From assembly GCA_004557905.1 (NCBI GenBank), contig SFFH01000012.1, positions 1-49,521 on the forward strand: a stretch of 49,521 nucleotides of DNA. Direction: 5' to 3'. This document shows, piece after piece, positions 25,042 to 32,762 of the stretch (position 1 is the stretch's first letter; the number at the start of each line of letters is the position of its first letter). Made by a program: the position numbers and the translations under genes. The notes beneath the pieces were generated by a model that had not been told where the DNA came from, ran no database searches, and saw nothing but the letters and a program-made list of their open reading frames with translations. Origin of the DNA: Clostridiales bacterium. Its GTDB lineage: Bacteria; Bacillota; Clostridia; Christensenellales; Aristaeellaceae.

Positions 25042-25755
25042 ATGCGCAGATTTCTGATGATGCTCCTGCTGCTTGTGTGCCTCCCTGCATGCGCTTTCGC
25101 AGCGGAGGGCGATCCGCTGCTGAGCGTGGACGACCTGCTTTCCCTGGAGGACAGCTACGACGCGTTTCTGGACGAGCTCGAGGAGCTGATTGTCGAGCGC
25201 GGCCTGCTCTCCCCGGAGGAGCGCGAGGCCTGGCGCGACGCCCAGATGGGCGATTTCTACCAGAACGGCGGCTACGGCTCCATTCTGGTCAACTATATGC
25301 CCGGCGTGCTCAGCTATATCCGCGAGGAGGAGACGCTCATGCAGCTTTCCACCCGGCTGGCAGACGGCAGCACGCTGTATGTGGACACCATGCGCCGCTA
25401 TACCCCGCAGGACAGCTCGCTCTCCGGCCTGATGCTCACGCTGAGCATGACGGACGAAAGCGGCGTCCCGCTGGACGTGGGCTTTGCCCTGAGCAGCGCA
25501 AGCGGCGTGTTCCTCAAGTGGGACGCGATGGAAAGCGCGTATGTCAGCGTCGGCGCGTCGGCAAGAAGCGACGGCGAAACCGTCGTCTGGAGCGATCAGA
25601 CGCCGGCGCAGGGCGCAAAGAACCCGACGATTTCCATCACGATCATCGATCCCGACACCCAGGAAACGCTGGCGGGCGCGACGCTGACGCTGATCGTCGA
25701 CGGCGACGGCTACCGCGTGGACGAGGGCGCGCTGAGCGCGCAGAATCCTGGCTGA
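25042..25755 (+). CDS. Secreted protein of unknown function
   Basis: 237 residues, not recognised. A signal peptide (MRRFLMMLLLLVCLPACAFA, cut before AEGD) is followed by an acidic helical region (DDLLSLEDSYDAFLDELEEL, about 27-46) and a beta-rich C-terminal half with DPDTQETLAGATLTLIVDG near the end. The start at 25042 has AGGAGGG 6 nt upstream; an ATG at 25036 touches the ribosome site. It lies in the same unit as the two phosphodiester glycosidase genes and could take part in the same surface process. Confidence 0.65.
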   Translation: MRRFLMMLLLLVCLPACAFAAEGDPLLSVDDLLSLEDSYDAFLDELEELIVERGLLSPEEREAWRDAQMGDFYQNGGYGSILVNYMPGVLSYIREEETLMQLSTRLADGSTLYVDTMRRYTPQDSSLSGLMLTLSMTDESGVPLDVGFALSSASGVFLKWDAMESAYVSVGASARSDGETVVWSDQTPAQGAKNPTISITIIDPDTQETLAGATLTLIVDGDGYRVDEGALSAQNPG

Positions 25756-25776
25756 AGAGAATTTCACGATCATAAG

Positions 25777-25801
25777 GCATCCGGACGTTCCGGATGCTTT
25801 T
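25777..25801 (+). terminator. Terminator of the glycosidase unit
   Basis: Perfect 9-bp stem GCATCCGGA/TCCGGATGC (25777-25785, 25789-25797), 3-nt loop, then TTTT. Confidence 0.85.
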
Positions 25802-25875
25802 CATTTTGCCTTCATGCTCGCAAAACCCCCGAAACGAAGCGGCAGAAAAAAAATTATTTTTTTTGAAAAAAGGTA

Positions 25876-25903
25876 TTGACTTTCTTTGACTTTAGACTAT
25901 AAT
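25876..25903 (+). promoter_or_regulatory. Promoter of the small heat-shock gene with an upstream A/T tract
   Basis: TTGACT (25876-25881), 16-bp spacer, TATAAT (25898-25903). An unusually long A/T run (25847-25870) just upstream resembles an UP element. The leader is about 120 nt. No CIRCE (HrcA) repeat or CtsR site was found. Confidence 0.75.
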
Positions 25904-26004
25904 ATAGGCATCGTTCAGGGATGAACGGGGTGGCTCATGACCACATCACGCACGACCTGCGGAAGGCCAATATGCGACCCTACATGACTGGCGAAGTACC
26001 AGCG

Positions 26005-26034
26005 GTGCAAGGCCAAATGAATGGAGGTTTGCAT
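26005..26034 (+). promoter_or_regulatory. Candidate RNA thermometer hiding the ribosome site
   Basis: A hairpin can form from G26005 to T26034: GTGCAA (26005-26010), one bulged G (26011), then GCC (26012-26014) pair with GGT (26026-26028) and TTGCAT (26029-26034), with two wobble pairs and an 11-nt loop. It ties up the end of the GGAGG site and the start of the first ATG. A bulged G next to the paired Shine-Dalgarno is typical of ROSE/FourU-like thermometers of small heat-shock genes. Pairing is seen; temperature sensing is inferred. Confidence 0.5.
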
Positions 26035-26497
26035 GATGAGCAACTATCTTCCTACTGTTTTCGGTGAAAATCTGATGGACGTTTTTGATGACTTCGACCG
26101 CAGCTTCTTCCGCGGCTTTGGCAACGTCGATCATGCGCTGTACGGCAAGCACGCGCAGCACATGATGAAGACGGATGTCAAGGAGCTGGAGGACAGCTAT
26201 GAAGTGGACATCGACCTGCCCGGCTTCAAGAAGGACGAAATTCATCTGGAACTGAACAACGGTTATCTGACCATCTCGACGGAGAAAACGCTCGAGAAGG
26301 ACAACGAGGGCAAGAAGGGCAAGATGCTCCGTCAGGAGCGCTATTCGGGCGTGATGCAGCGCAGCTTCTTTGTGGGTGAACACCTCACGGAGGAGGACAT
26401 CAAGGCGTCGTATGACAGCGGCGTGCTGCATGTCATCATCCCGAAGAAGGATGCGCCCAAGGCCCCTGAGAAGAAGACCATTCTGATTGAGGGCTAA
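26033..26497 (+). CDS. Small heat-shock protein, Hsp20/alpha-crystallin family
   Basis: 154 residues. Short N-terminal arm (MMSNYLPTVFGENLMDVFDDF), then the alpha-crystallin domain (about 40-140): MKTDVKELEDSYEVDIDLPGFKKDEI, LTISTEKTLEKD and SYDSGVLHVIIPKK follow the family pattern, including the A/S-x-x-x-GVL motif; the C-terminal tail is KKTILIEG, with the I-x-I anchor as ILI. An ATP-independent holdase that forms oligomers in the cytoplasm. GGAGG lies 5 nt from the ATG at 26033 and 8 nt from the next one at 26036; either may be used. Confidence 0.93.
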   Translation: MMSNYLPTVFGENLMDVFDDFDRSFFRGFGNVDHALYGKHAQHMMKTDVKELEDSYEVDIDLPGFKKDEIHLELNNGYLTISTEKTLEKDNEGKKGKMLRQERYSGVMQRSFFVGEHLTEEDIKASYDSGVLHVIIPKKDAPKAPEKKTILIEG

Positions 26498-26504
26498 CAT
26501 CCAG

Positions 26505-26533
26505 CACCCCGCCGGCTGACCCGGCGGGGTGTT
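26505..26533 (+). terminator. Terminator after the small heat-shock gene
   Basis: Perfect 11-bp GC-rich stem (26505-26515 with 26521-26531), 5-nt loop, weak T tail. A second hairpin follows at 26546. Confidence 0.6.
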
Positions 26534-26545
26534 CCTGTATCCAGC

Positions 26546-26578
26546 AAGTGCTGTTCCGTCGGCGGGACAGCACTTTTT
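26546..26578. terminator. Second, stronger terminator hairpin
   Basis: 12-bp stem (26546-26557 with 26564-26575, one wobble) followed by a run of five T (26574-26578). Confidence 0.75.
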
Positions 26579-26641
26579 GCATTTGAGGCTTTCTTTTTCA
26601 CAGCCGCATCCGTTTCTTCGGCAAATTGCACGGGAACCGCC

Positions 26642-26693
26642 TTGAGAATTGGTTCATTGTGTGGTATAATGATCTGACAACTGACCACTTGGT
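26642..26693 (+). promoter_or_regulatory. Promoter and possible operator of the FadR-type regulator
   Basis: TTGAGA (26642-26647), 17-bp spacer, TATAAT (26665-26670). Just downstream, ACCA-ct-TGGT (26684-26693) is a small palindrome of the kind FadR/GntR regulators bind, which would allow autorepression. Confidence 0.6.
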
Positions 26694-26760
26694 TGAATAT
26701 GTGTGATGAACTTGTCCGCTGTTGTCGATTCTGTATAACGCCGGATGGAAAGGATACGCC

Positions 26761-27465
26761 ATGGAGACGGTAAAGAAGCCGCGCAAGCTGCCCGAGCAGA
26801 TTGCCGACAAGCTCAGAGAGATGATCATTCAGGAGGAGATGAAGACCGGCAGCAAGCTGCCCGCCGAGGCGGAGCTGATGGCCCGCTTCGGCGTGAGCCG
26901 CTCCACGGTGCGCGAGGCCGTCAAGATCCTGCAGACGGAGCATATCGTCGATATCCGTCAGGGGCAGGGCACGTTCCTGTGCGCCATGCCGGGCCTGGCC
27001 GATGATCCGCTCGGCCTGCGCTTTACCGATCAGGAGGAGCTGATTGCGCAGCTGCTGGAGACCCGGCTGCTCGTCGAGCCCAACGTCGCGGCGCTGGCCG
27101 CGCAGCGCAGGCAGGACAGGCACCTGCAGGAGATGAAAACCCTGCTGGACAGGATGGACAACGCCTATCTGCACGGGGAAAACTACACGCCCTACGACGC
27201 GCAGTTCCATTCCGTCATCGCCGACTGCACCGGCAACGACGTGATAAAGCGCCTGCTGCCCACGATTCACGAGTCCATCCGCGCGGGCTATCAGCACACC
27301 CGCCGCGTGGAGGGCAGCTATCAGCGCGCGAGCCAGTGCCATCTGGAGATGTACCACGCCATCGCGGAGCGCGACAGCGACCGCGCGCGCCTGGCGGCGC
27401 AGCGCCACATGGTACAGACCATGCACGACTCGGGCGTCGAGGTGCCGGGGGTTCTGACGCGATGA
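26761..27465 (+). CDS. GntR-family regulator, FadR subgroup
   Basis: 234 residues. N-terminal winged helix-turn-helix (residues 8-75) with the family signature SKLPAEAELMARFGVSRSTVREAVKILQ (in parts) and the wing RQGQGTFLC. The C-terminal FCD domain is all-helical, with metal/ligand residues in DAQFHSVIADC and CHLEMYHAI and AAQRHM. Such proteins usually control sugar-acid or organic-acid catabolism, responding to a small carboxylate. ATG 26761 after GGAAAGGA. It overlaps the next gene by 4 bp, an unexpected partner for a tRNA-modifying enzyme. Confidence 0.9.
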   Translation: METVKKPRKLPEQIADKLREMIIQEEMKTGSKLPAEAELMARFGVSRSTVREAVKILQTEHIVDIRQGQGTFLCAMPGLADDPLGLRFTDQEELIAQLLETRLLVEPNVAALAAQRRQDRHLQEMKTLLDRMDNAYLHGENYTPYDAQFHSVIADCTGNDVIKRLLPTIHESIRAGYQHTRRVEGSYQRASQCHLEMYHAIAERDSDRARLAAQRHMVQTMHDSGVEVPGVLTR

Positions 27466-28133
27466 AGATCATTGCGCGCGCAAGAAGCGACTTCAAGGAA
27501 AAGTTCGGCATCCCGCGCCAGAGCGGCCTCGTGCCGCAGACGCGCGCGAGGATCGTCTTTGAACCGGAATACCGCAATCCGGACGCGCTGCGCGGCATCG
27601 ACGGCTATTCGCACCTGTGGCTGATCTGGTCGTTTTCAAAGGCGGAGCGGGAGGGCTGGTCGCCCACGGTGCGCCCGCCGCGCCTGGGCGGCAACACGCG
27701 CATGGGCGTGTTCGCCACGCGCTCGCCGTTCCGGCCCAACGCCATCGGATTGTCCTGTGTGACGCTTGAGGAGATTCATCTGCACACGCCGGATGGACCG
27801 GTGCTCGTTGTCGGCGGCGCGGACCTGCTGGACGGCACGCCGATTTACGACATCAAGCCCTATCTGCCGCACATCGACAGCCATCCCGAGGCGCGTGGCG
27901 GTTTCGCCGCGGAAAAGGCGAACTACGCGCTGAAGGTGGACTTCCCGGAAGCGCTGCTGAAAACCATCGATGCTGATAAACGTGATGCGATTCTGGGCGT
28001 GCTCGCCGGGGATCCGAGGCCGTCGTATCAACATGATCCCGCGCGCGTGTACGGCGTGCGATACGCGCACTACAATGTGAAGTTTACCGTGGCGGACGGC
28101 ACGCTGACCGTCTGCGATGTCGAGGAGCTTTGA
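27462..28133 (+). CDS. trmO: tRNA N6-threonylcarbamoyladenosine methyltransferase TrmO
   Basis: 223 residues, TsaA/TrmO (UPF0066) family, which adds a methyl group from S-adenosylmethionine to t6A37 of ANN-reading tRNAs. The hallmark stretch is clear: GIDGYSHLWLIW (about 46-57), RPPRLGGNTRMGVFATRSPFRPN (about 69-91, in parts) and IGLSCVTLEE, followed by the small C-terminal domain with DIKPYLPHIDSH and DPRPSYQHD. ATG overlaps the regulator stop (ATGA). Confidence 0.9.
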   Translation: MKIIARARSDFKEKFGIPRQSGLVPQTRARIVFEPEYRNPDALRGIDGYSHLWLIWSFSKAEREGWSPTVRPPRLGGNTRMGVFATRSPFRPNAIGLSCVTLEEIHLHTPDGPVLVVGGADLLDGTPIYDIKPYLPHIDSHPEARGGFAAEKANYALKVDFPEALLKTIDADKRDAILGVLAGDPRPSYQHDPARVYGVRYAHYNVKFTVADGTLTVCDVEEL

Positions 28134-28160
28134 TGACCATAGCCTTTCTATCAGGAGGTT

Positions 28161-28271
28161 CACTCCCTCAGTCAGCTTCGCTGACAGCTCCCTCAGGAGG
28201 GAGCCTGGGACGATATGCCTAAAGCCTCCCTACTGAGGGAGGGGGACCATCCGCAGGATGGTGGAAGGAGT
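28161..28271. repeat. CTCCCTCAG-type MITE-like repeat, full copy
   Basis: Left part: CTCCCTCA, hairpin GTCAGC-ttc-GCTGAC, then GCTCCCTC-ag-GAGGGAGC. Right part, inverted: CCTCCCT-actg-AGGGAGG, hairpin ACCATCC-gca-GGATGGT, ending GGAAGGAG. The ends ACTCCCTC and GAAGGAGT are near-inverse. The left half recurs at 29411-29461, the right half (reverse orientation) at 44404-44452. The right end supplies the GGAAGGAG ribosome site of the gene at 28281. Confidence 0.75.
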
Positions 28272-28280
28272 TGTTAATCG

Positions 28281-28631
28281 ATGGGACTGCAGATTTACGC
28301 CGGCAAGGGCTTTGATACCCAGAAGGCCGAACGCTTTTTCAAGGAGCGCCGCATCGCCTATCAGCGCATGGACGTGCTCAAGTACGGCATCGGCAGGCGC
28401 GAGCTGGAGAGCGTGGCCGCAGCCGTGGGGCTTGAGGCGCTGTGCGACAGGGACAGCAAGGCCTTCCGCGAGAGCGTCCTCGCCTACACGCAGAGCCGGG
28501 AGACGATCCTTTCCGGCCTGATGGAAAAGCCGCAGCTTCTGCGCCTGCCCATCGTGCGCAACGGCAAAAAAGCCACCGTCGGGGTTTGCCCGGACGTGTG
28601 GGAGAAGTGGATCGAAGACGGAATCAAATAA
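28281..28631 (+). CDS. ArsC/Spx-type thioredoxin-fold protein without the active-site cysteine
   Basis: 116 residues, arsenate-reductase-like family (YffB/Spx size). The fold pattern is kept: FDTQKAERFFKERRIAYQRMDVLKYGIGRREL, and LRLPIVRNGKKATVG with the cis-Pro of the thioredoxin fold; parts shown. The N-terminal strand reads IYAGKGFDTQ, where reductases have CxxC or CX5R, so no redox cysteine is present. It may bind a partner protein rather than reduce arsenate. Ribosome site AAGGAG, 11 nt upstream, comes from the repeat element. 12 bp to the SDR gene. Confidence 0.75.
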   Translation: MGLQIYAGKGFDTQKAERFFKERRIAYQRMDVLKYGIGRRELESVAAAVGLEALCDRDSKAFRESVLAYTQSRETILSGLMEKPQLLRLPIVRNGKKATVGVCPDVWEKWIEDGIK

Positions 28632-28643
28632 GCAGGAGGCAGC

Positions 28644-29378
28644 ATGGCAAAGAACATCGCGCTCGTGACGGGCGCATCCGGCGGCATCGGCTCCGCGTGC
28701 GCGCGGGAGCTGGCCGGCAGGGGATACACGGTGCTTGTGCACGGTCACCGCGGATTCGCGGCGGCCAAGGCTCTGGCGGACGAGCTGTGTGCTTCGGGCA
28801 TGGACGCGCACGCCGTCGGCTGCGACCTTGCGGACAGCCGCGCCGTGACGGCGATGTGCGAAGACATCCTGCATCTGTATCACCATGTGGATGCGCTGGT
28901 ACTGTGCGCGGGCGTATCTCATACGGGATTGCTGACCGATATGACGGACGAGGACTGGCATCGCGTGATGGACGTGAACGTCTCCGGCGCGTTCTACCTC
29001 ATCCGCGCGCTCGCGCCGGGCATGATCTCCCGCAGCAGCGGCGCCATCGTGACGATCTCCAGCATGTGGGGACGCAACGGCGCGTCGTGCGAGGCGGCGT
29101 ACTCCGCGAGCAAGGCGGCGATCATCGGCCTGACGCAGGCGCTGGCCAAGGAGCTCGGCCCCAGCGGCGTGCGGGTCAACTGCATCGCCCCGGGCGTGAT
29201 CGACACACGAATGATGGACGAGCACAGTGAGGAGACCAAACGGCAGCTGGCGGAGGAAACCCCGCTGGGCCGTCTGGGCACGGGGGAGGACGTCGCCAGA
29301 GCGGCCGCGTTCCTGCTCTCAAGCGACGCGTCCTTCATCACCGGTCAGGTGCTCGGCGTGGACGGCGGGTACCTGTAA
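28644..29378 (+). CDS. Short-chain dehydrogenase/reductase (FabG-like)
   Basis: 244 residues, classical SDR. NAD(P)-binding motif TGASGGIG (residues 10-17), LVLCAGVSHTG (NAG variant), catalytic Ser in TISSMWG, Tyr/Lys in YSASKAA, then PGVIDTRM and the C-terminal VDGGYL typical of 3-oxoacyl-ACP reductases. The loop after strand 2 reads HGHRGF, so cofactor choice is not obvious. No fatty-acid synthesis genes are nearby, so it may reduce another ketone. Likely co-transcribed with the ArsC-like gene. Confidence 0.85.
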   Translation: MAKNIALVTGASGGIGSACARELAGRGYTVLVHGHRGFAAAKALADELCASGMDAHAVGCDLADSRAVTAMCEDILHLYHHVDALVLCAGVSHTGLLTDMTDEDWHRVMDVNVSGAFYLIRALAPGMISRSSGAIVTISSMWGRNGASCEAAYSASKAAIIGLTQALAKELGPSGVRVNCIAPGVIDTRMMDEHSEETKRQLAEETPLGRLGTGEDVARAAAFLLSSDASFITGQVLGVDGGYL

Positions 29379-29410
29379 TTCCGATTTGATTCTGAAGGGC
29401 TTTCAGGAAA

Positions 29411-29461
29411 CACTCCCTCAGTCAGCTTCGCTGACAGCTCCCTCAGGAGGGAGCCTTTTTT
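29411..29461 (+). repeat. CTCCCTCAG-type repeat, half copy acting as terminator
   Basis: Same left half as at 28161: GTCAGC-ttc-GCTGAC (29421-29435), then GCTCCCTC-ag-GAGGGAGC (29437-29454), followed here by six T residues (29456-29461). It therefore works as the intrinsic terminator of the SDR unit before the origin. Confidence 0.8.
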
Positions 29462-29597
29462 GTACAGCTTTGCCGCTGCAGCCAACAGATTAAAAAACTT
29501 TTCACCAAGCTCCGCGCGGTTTCGCGCGAAAAATGAAGGAATCGCGTCGGGAAAGCGTATAGATTGTGTACAGTCATGCACAGTGACCACAGGATAT

Positions 29598-29810
29598 TGT
29601 GGATAAATGTTCAGTTTTCGGCAGGAGACCTGTGGATAAGCTGCATTTTCCGGTAAAAACGTTTCGCCGAAAAACCCTTGAAAACAAGGCTTTTTTTTGA
29701 TATCATAGGAACGCTGTTAAAAAAGTTATCCACAAGAGATGCGTTGTTTTCCACATCTTGTGGATACTGGTGTGGATATCCACAGGTTTTCCACATGGAT
29801 ATGTGGTTTA
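29598..29810. other. DnaA-box cluster 1 upstream of dnaA (origin candidate / autoregulation)
   Basis: About nine DnaA boxes: TGTGGATAA at 29598-29606 and 29631-29639, TTATCCACA 29726-29734, TTTTCCACA 29747-29755 and 29787-29795, TGTGGATAC 29759-29767, overlapping TGTGGATAT/ATATCCACA 29771-29784, TGTGGTTTA 29802-29810. Most lie downstream of the dnaA promoter, within its leader, so DnaA would repress its own gene. A/T-rich DNA (29641-29720) between the two groups could open. Confidence 0.8.
29678..29706 (+). promoter_or_regulatory. Promoter of dnaA
   Basis: TTGAAA (29678-29683), 17-bp spacer, TATCAT (29701-29706), with DnaA boxes on both sides. Confidence 0.55.
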
Positions 29811-29874
29811 TCTGTGCACAAGCATATGCCGTACCCTGTGAATACGGCCAACACAACATACGGAGGATGCCTTC

Positions 29875-31200
29875 ATGGATCATGTCGAGATTTGGGACAA
29901 AGCAAAGGCGCTGCTGCGCGAGGAGCTGGCCAACGTCTCCTATACCACCTGGATCGACCAGCCGCTCAAGCCGGTGTACGTCGTGGACGACAAGCTGGCG
30001 CTGGAGGTCATCAGCGAGTTTACGGAGAAGACCATCCGCGCGCGCTACCTGTCCATGATCACTGAGGCGGTCTCTCAGGTCGCCGGGCGCGAGATGTCCG
30101 TGGAGCTGATGAGCGTCAAGGAGCGCATCGCCTGGCAGGAGAGCCAGAAGAAGGAGGAACAGGCGCCCCTTCAGGGCGTGAACACGTTCAACCCGAAGTC
30201 CACGTTTGACACGTTCGTCGTCGGCTCGTCCAACCGCTTTGCGCACGCGGCCTCGCTGGCCGTCGCGGAGGCGCCGGGCATGGCCTACAACCCGCTGTTC
30301 CTCTACGGCGGCGTGGGCCTAGGCAAGACGCACCTGATGCACGCCATCGGCCACTTCATCCAGGATCACTTTCCGAACATGCGCATGCTCTACCTGCCCA
30401 GCGAGATGTTCACCAATGAGCTGGTCGCCGCCATCAAGAACAACAAGAACGTCGAATTCCGCAACCGCTTCCGCAACGTGGACGTGCTGATGCTCGACGA
30501 TATCCAGTTCATCGCGGGCCGCGATTCCACGCAGGAGGAGTTCTTCCACACGTTCAACGCGCTGCACTCCGCCGGCAAGCAGATCATCATCAGCTCCGAT
30601 AAGCCGCCGCGTGAGATTGCCCGCCTGGAGGAGCGCCTGCGCTCCCGCTTTGAGTGGGGCCTGATCGCCGACATCCAGAAGCCGGACTTTGACACGCGTA
30701 TCGCCATCCTGCGCAAGAAGGCGGAGAACGAGGGCATCGAGATCAGCGACGACATGCTCGAGCTGATCGCCGGGCGCGTGGAGAGCAACATTCGTGAGCT
30801 GGAGGGCTCGCTCATCCGCGTGAACGCCTACGCCAAGCTCAACCGCTGCGAGATCAACGAGGAGGTCATCGCGCACGCGCTGCACGACATCGCCGTCGTG
30901 CGCGATCCCAAGCGCATCACGCCGGACCTGATCATCGACTGCGTGGCCGACTATTACAGCCTGAGCAGCGCCATGCTGCGCGGCAACTCCCGCAAAAAGG
31001 AGATCGCGCTGGCGCGCCACGTGGCGGTGTACCTCACGCGCGAAATGACCGGCCTCTCCCTGCCGCGCATCGGCGACGCATTCGGCCGCGACCACTCCAC
31101 GATCATCAACTCCTGCGACAAGGTGAGCAAGATGCTCGATGAGGGCGGCGAGATGAAGGCCGCCATCGCGGATCTGAAGAAGATCATCACCGAAAAATAA
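29875..31200 (+). CDS. dnaA: Chromosomal replication initiator DnaA
   Basis: 441 residues, normal length. Domain I (1-85) starts MDHVEIWDKAKALLREELANVSYTTWI in the usual helicase-binding pattern (in parts). The linker is short. The AAA+ domain III has Walker A GGVGLGKTHL (about 143-152), Walker B VLMLDDIQF (about 204-212) and sensor motif IISSDKPPREI. Domain IV carries the DnaA signature GRDHSTIINSCDKV (about 400-413) that reads the boxes. Start ATG 29875, GGAGG 8 nt upstream. Unlike the usual order, dnaN does not follow; the next plus-strand gene is a sugar symporter after a terminator. Confidence 0.98.
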   Translation: MDHVEIWDKAKALLREELANVSYTTWIDQPLKPVYVVDDKLALEVISEFTEKTIRARYLSMITEAVSQVAGREMSVELMSVKERIAWQESQKKEEQAPLQGVNTFNPKSTFDTFVVGSSNRFAHAASLAVAEAPGMAYNPLFLYGGVGLGKTHLMHAIGHFIQDHFPNMRMLYLPSEMFTNELVAAIKNNKNVEFRNRFRNVDVLMLDDIQFIAGRDSTQEEFFHTFNALHSAGKQIIISSDKPPREIARLEERLRSRFEWGLIADIQKPDFDTRIAILRKKAENEGIEISDDMLELIAGRVESNIRELEGSLIRVNAYAKLNRCEINEEVIAHALHDIAVVRDPKRITPDLIIDCVADYYSLSSAMLRGNSRKKEIALARHVAVYLTREMTGLSLPRIGDAFGRDHSTIINSCDKVSKMLDEGGEMKAAIADLKKIITEK

Positions 31201-31211
31201 TCGCATAACCC

Positions 31212-31261
31212 AGGAACGATCAAAGGCAAGCATCGCAGCTTCCTCGCATCGTTCCTTTTTT
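31212..31261 (+). terminator. Terminator of dnaA
   Basis: 9-bp stem AGGAACGAT/ATCGTTCCT (31212-31220, 31248-31256) with a long loop and a six- to seven-T run. It ends the dnaA transcript before dnaN could be reached. Confidence 0.75.
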
Positions 31262-31334
31262 GTACCTTTCCGTGTGTCAAAACGCGCCGTTTGGGTCACA
31301 CTAGCGCTAATTGAAGGAAAGGATCGGATGCAGC

Positions 31335-32735
31335 ATGTCGCAAACCAGGCAGGTTCGTCCCTTTGGAATCCGGGACAAGCTCGGCTATCTCTTCGGTGAT
31401 TTCGGCAACGACTTCACCTTTATTCTCTCCACGATGATCCTCATGAAATTCTATACGGACGTTATCGGCGTGTCCGCCGGCGTGGTCGGCACGATCATGA
31501 TGGCCGCGCGCTTCGTGGACGCATTCACCGACGTGACCATGGGCCGCATCTGCGACCTCAGCCGCCCTGTGCCGGGCGTTGGCAAGTTCCGGCCGTGGAT
31601 CAGGCGGATGTGCGTGCCGGTGGCGGCCGCCTCCTTTCTGATGTACCTGAGCGCCCCGGCCTCCTGGCCGTATCCGGCGAAGATCGCGTATCTGTTTGTC
31701 ACCTATATTCTCTGGGGCTCGGTCTTCTATACCTCAATCAATATTCCGTACGGCTCCATGGCCTCTGCCATCTCGGCAGACGCGGGCGACCGGCAGAGCC
31801 TGTCCACCTTCCGCTCCGTCGGCGCGACGCTGGCGGGCCTGTTCATCGGCGTGCTGCTGCCGGTGATCGCGTATCAGAAGACGGACGGCGTGGAGGTGCT
31901 CGTGGGCTCCCGCGTCACGCTGGCGGCGGGACTGTTTTCTCTGCTGGCCATCGCCTGCTATCTGGCTTGCTATGCGCTCACGGCGGAGCGCGTCGTTCCG
32001 GAGGCGGCGGACGGCGAGCGCAAGTCCACCCTGGAGATGCTCAAAAGCGCGCTGCACAACCGCGCGCTGATCTCCGTGATCGTCGCGTCCATCGTCATGC
32101 TGCTGGCGCAGCTGACCATGCAGAACATGAGCGGCTACGTCTATCCGGAGTATTACAGCAACTCGTGCGCACAGTCCGTCTCCACGGTGCTCATGACAGC
32201 CGGCATGCTGGTCGCCGCAGCGCTGGCCAAGCCGCTCGCCGCGCGCTTTGGCAAGGCGGAGGTCAGCGCGGCATCCAGCGCATTCGCGGGCGTGATGAGC
32301 GTGATCACCTATTTTATCAATCCGCAAAACGTGTGGGTCTTCGTGGGCCTGCAGACGCTCGGCTGGTTCGGGCTGGGCATGTTCACCATGGTCTCCTGGG
32401 CGTTGATCACCGATGTCATCGATTACGCCGAGCTGCAAAACGGCGTGCGCGAGGACGGCTCCGTCTACGCGCTGTACTCCTTTGCACGCAAGCTGGGGCA
32501 GGCAGCCTCCGCCGGGCTGACCGGCTGGCTGCTGACGGCCATCGGCTACGTCTCCGGCTCCGCAACCGGGCAGACGGCCGAGGTGCAAAGCGGCATCTTC
32601 GCCATCACCACGCTCGTGCCCGCGCTGGGCTTCTTCCTGCTGGCGCTGGTGCTGGGCATCTGGTATCCGCTGCATAAGAAGCAGGTGGATGAAAACATCG
32701 CAAAGCTGAAGCAAAAGCACGCAGAGCAGAACTGA
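31335..32735 (+). CDS. GPH-family sugar:cation symporter
   Basis: 466 residues with 12 hydrophobic helices, glycoside-pentoside-hexuronide symporter family (MelB/XynP type). Hallmarks: KLGYLFGDFGNDFTF at helix 1, MGRICDLSR in the 2-3 loop (the D-x-x-x-G/R-x-R signature region), IPYGSMASAISADAGDRQSLSTFR, and DVIDYAELQNGVREDGSVYALYSF late; parts shown. It takes up a glycoside with Na+ or H+. It sits before a GH2 beta-galactosidase, so a galactoside is likely. The ATG at 31335 is chosen; a TTG at 31311 is in frame. An imperfect palindrome at 31272-31301 (GTGTG...CACAC) may be an operator. Confidence 0.88.
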   Translation: MSQTRQVRPFGIRDKLGYLFGDFGNDFTFILSTMILMKFYTDVIGVSAGVVGTIMMAARFVDAFTDVTMGRICDLSRPVPGVGKFRPWIRRMCVPVAAASFLMYLSAPASWPYPAKIAYLFVTYILWGSVFYTSINIPYGSMASAISADAGDRQSLSTFRSVGATLAGLFIGVLLPVIAYQKTDGVEVLVGSRVTLAAGLFSLLAIACYLACYALTAERVVPEAADGERKSTLEMLKSALHNRALISVIVASIVMLLAQLTMQNMSGYVYPEYYSNSCAQSVSTVLMTAGMLVAAALAKPLAARFGKAEVSAASSAFAGVMSVITYFINPQNVWVFVGLQTLGWFGLGMFTMVSWALITDVIDYAELQNGVREDGSVYALYSFARKLGQAASAGLTGWLLTAIGYVSGSATGQTAEVQSGIFAITTLVPALGFFLLALVLGIWYPLHKKQVDENIAKLKQKHAEQN

Positions 32736-32762
32736 CCTGAAAAACTGTAATAAATGGTTTTT

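Noticed and set aside
25904..26032. CIRCE or CtsR operator at the small heat-shock gene
   Set aside because: No TTAGCACTC-N9-GAGTGCTAA or GGTCAAA-type heptads; CGTTCA-ggga-TGAACG near 25911 is too short.
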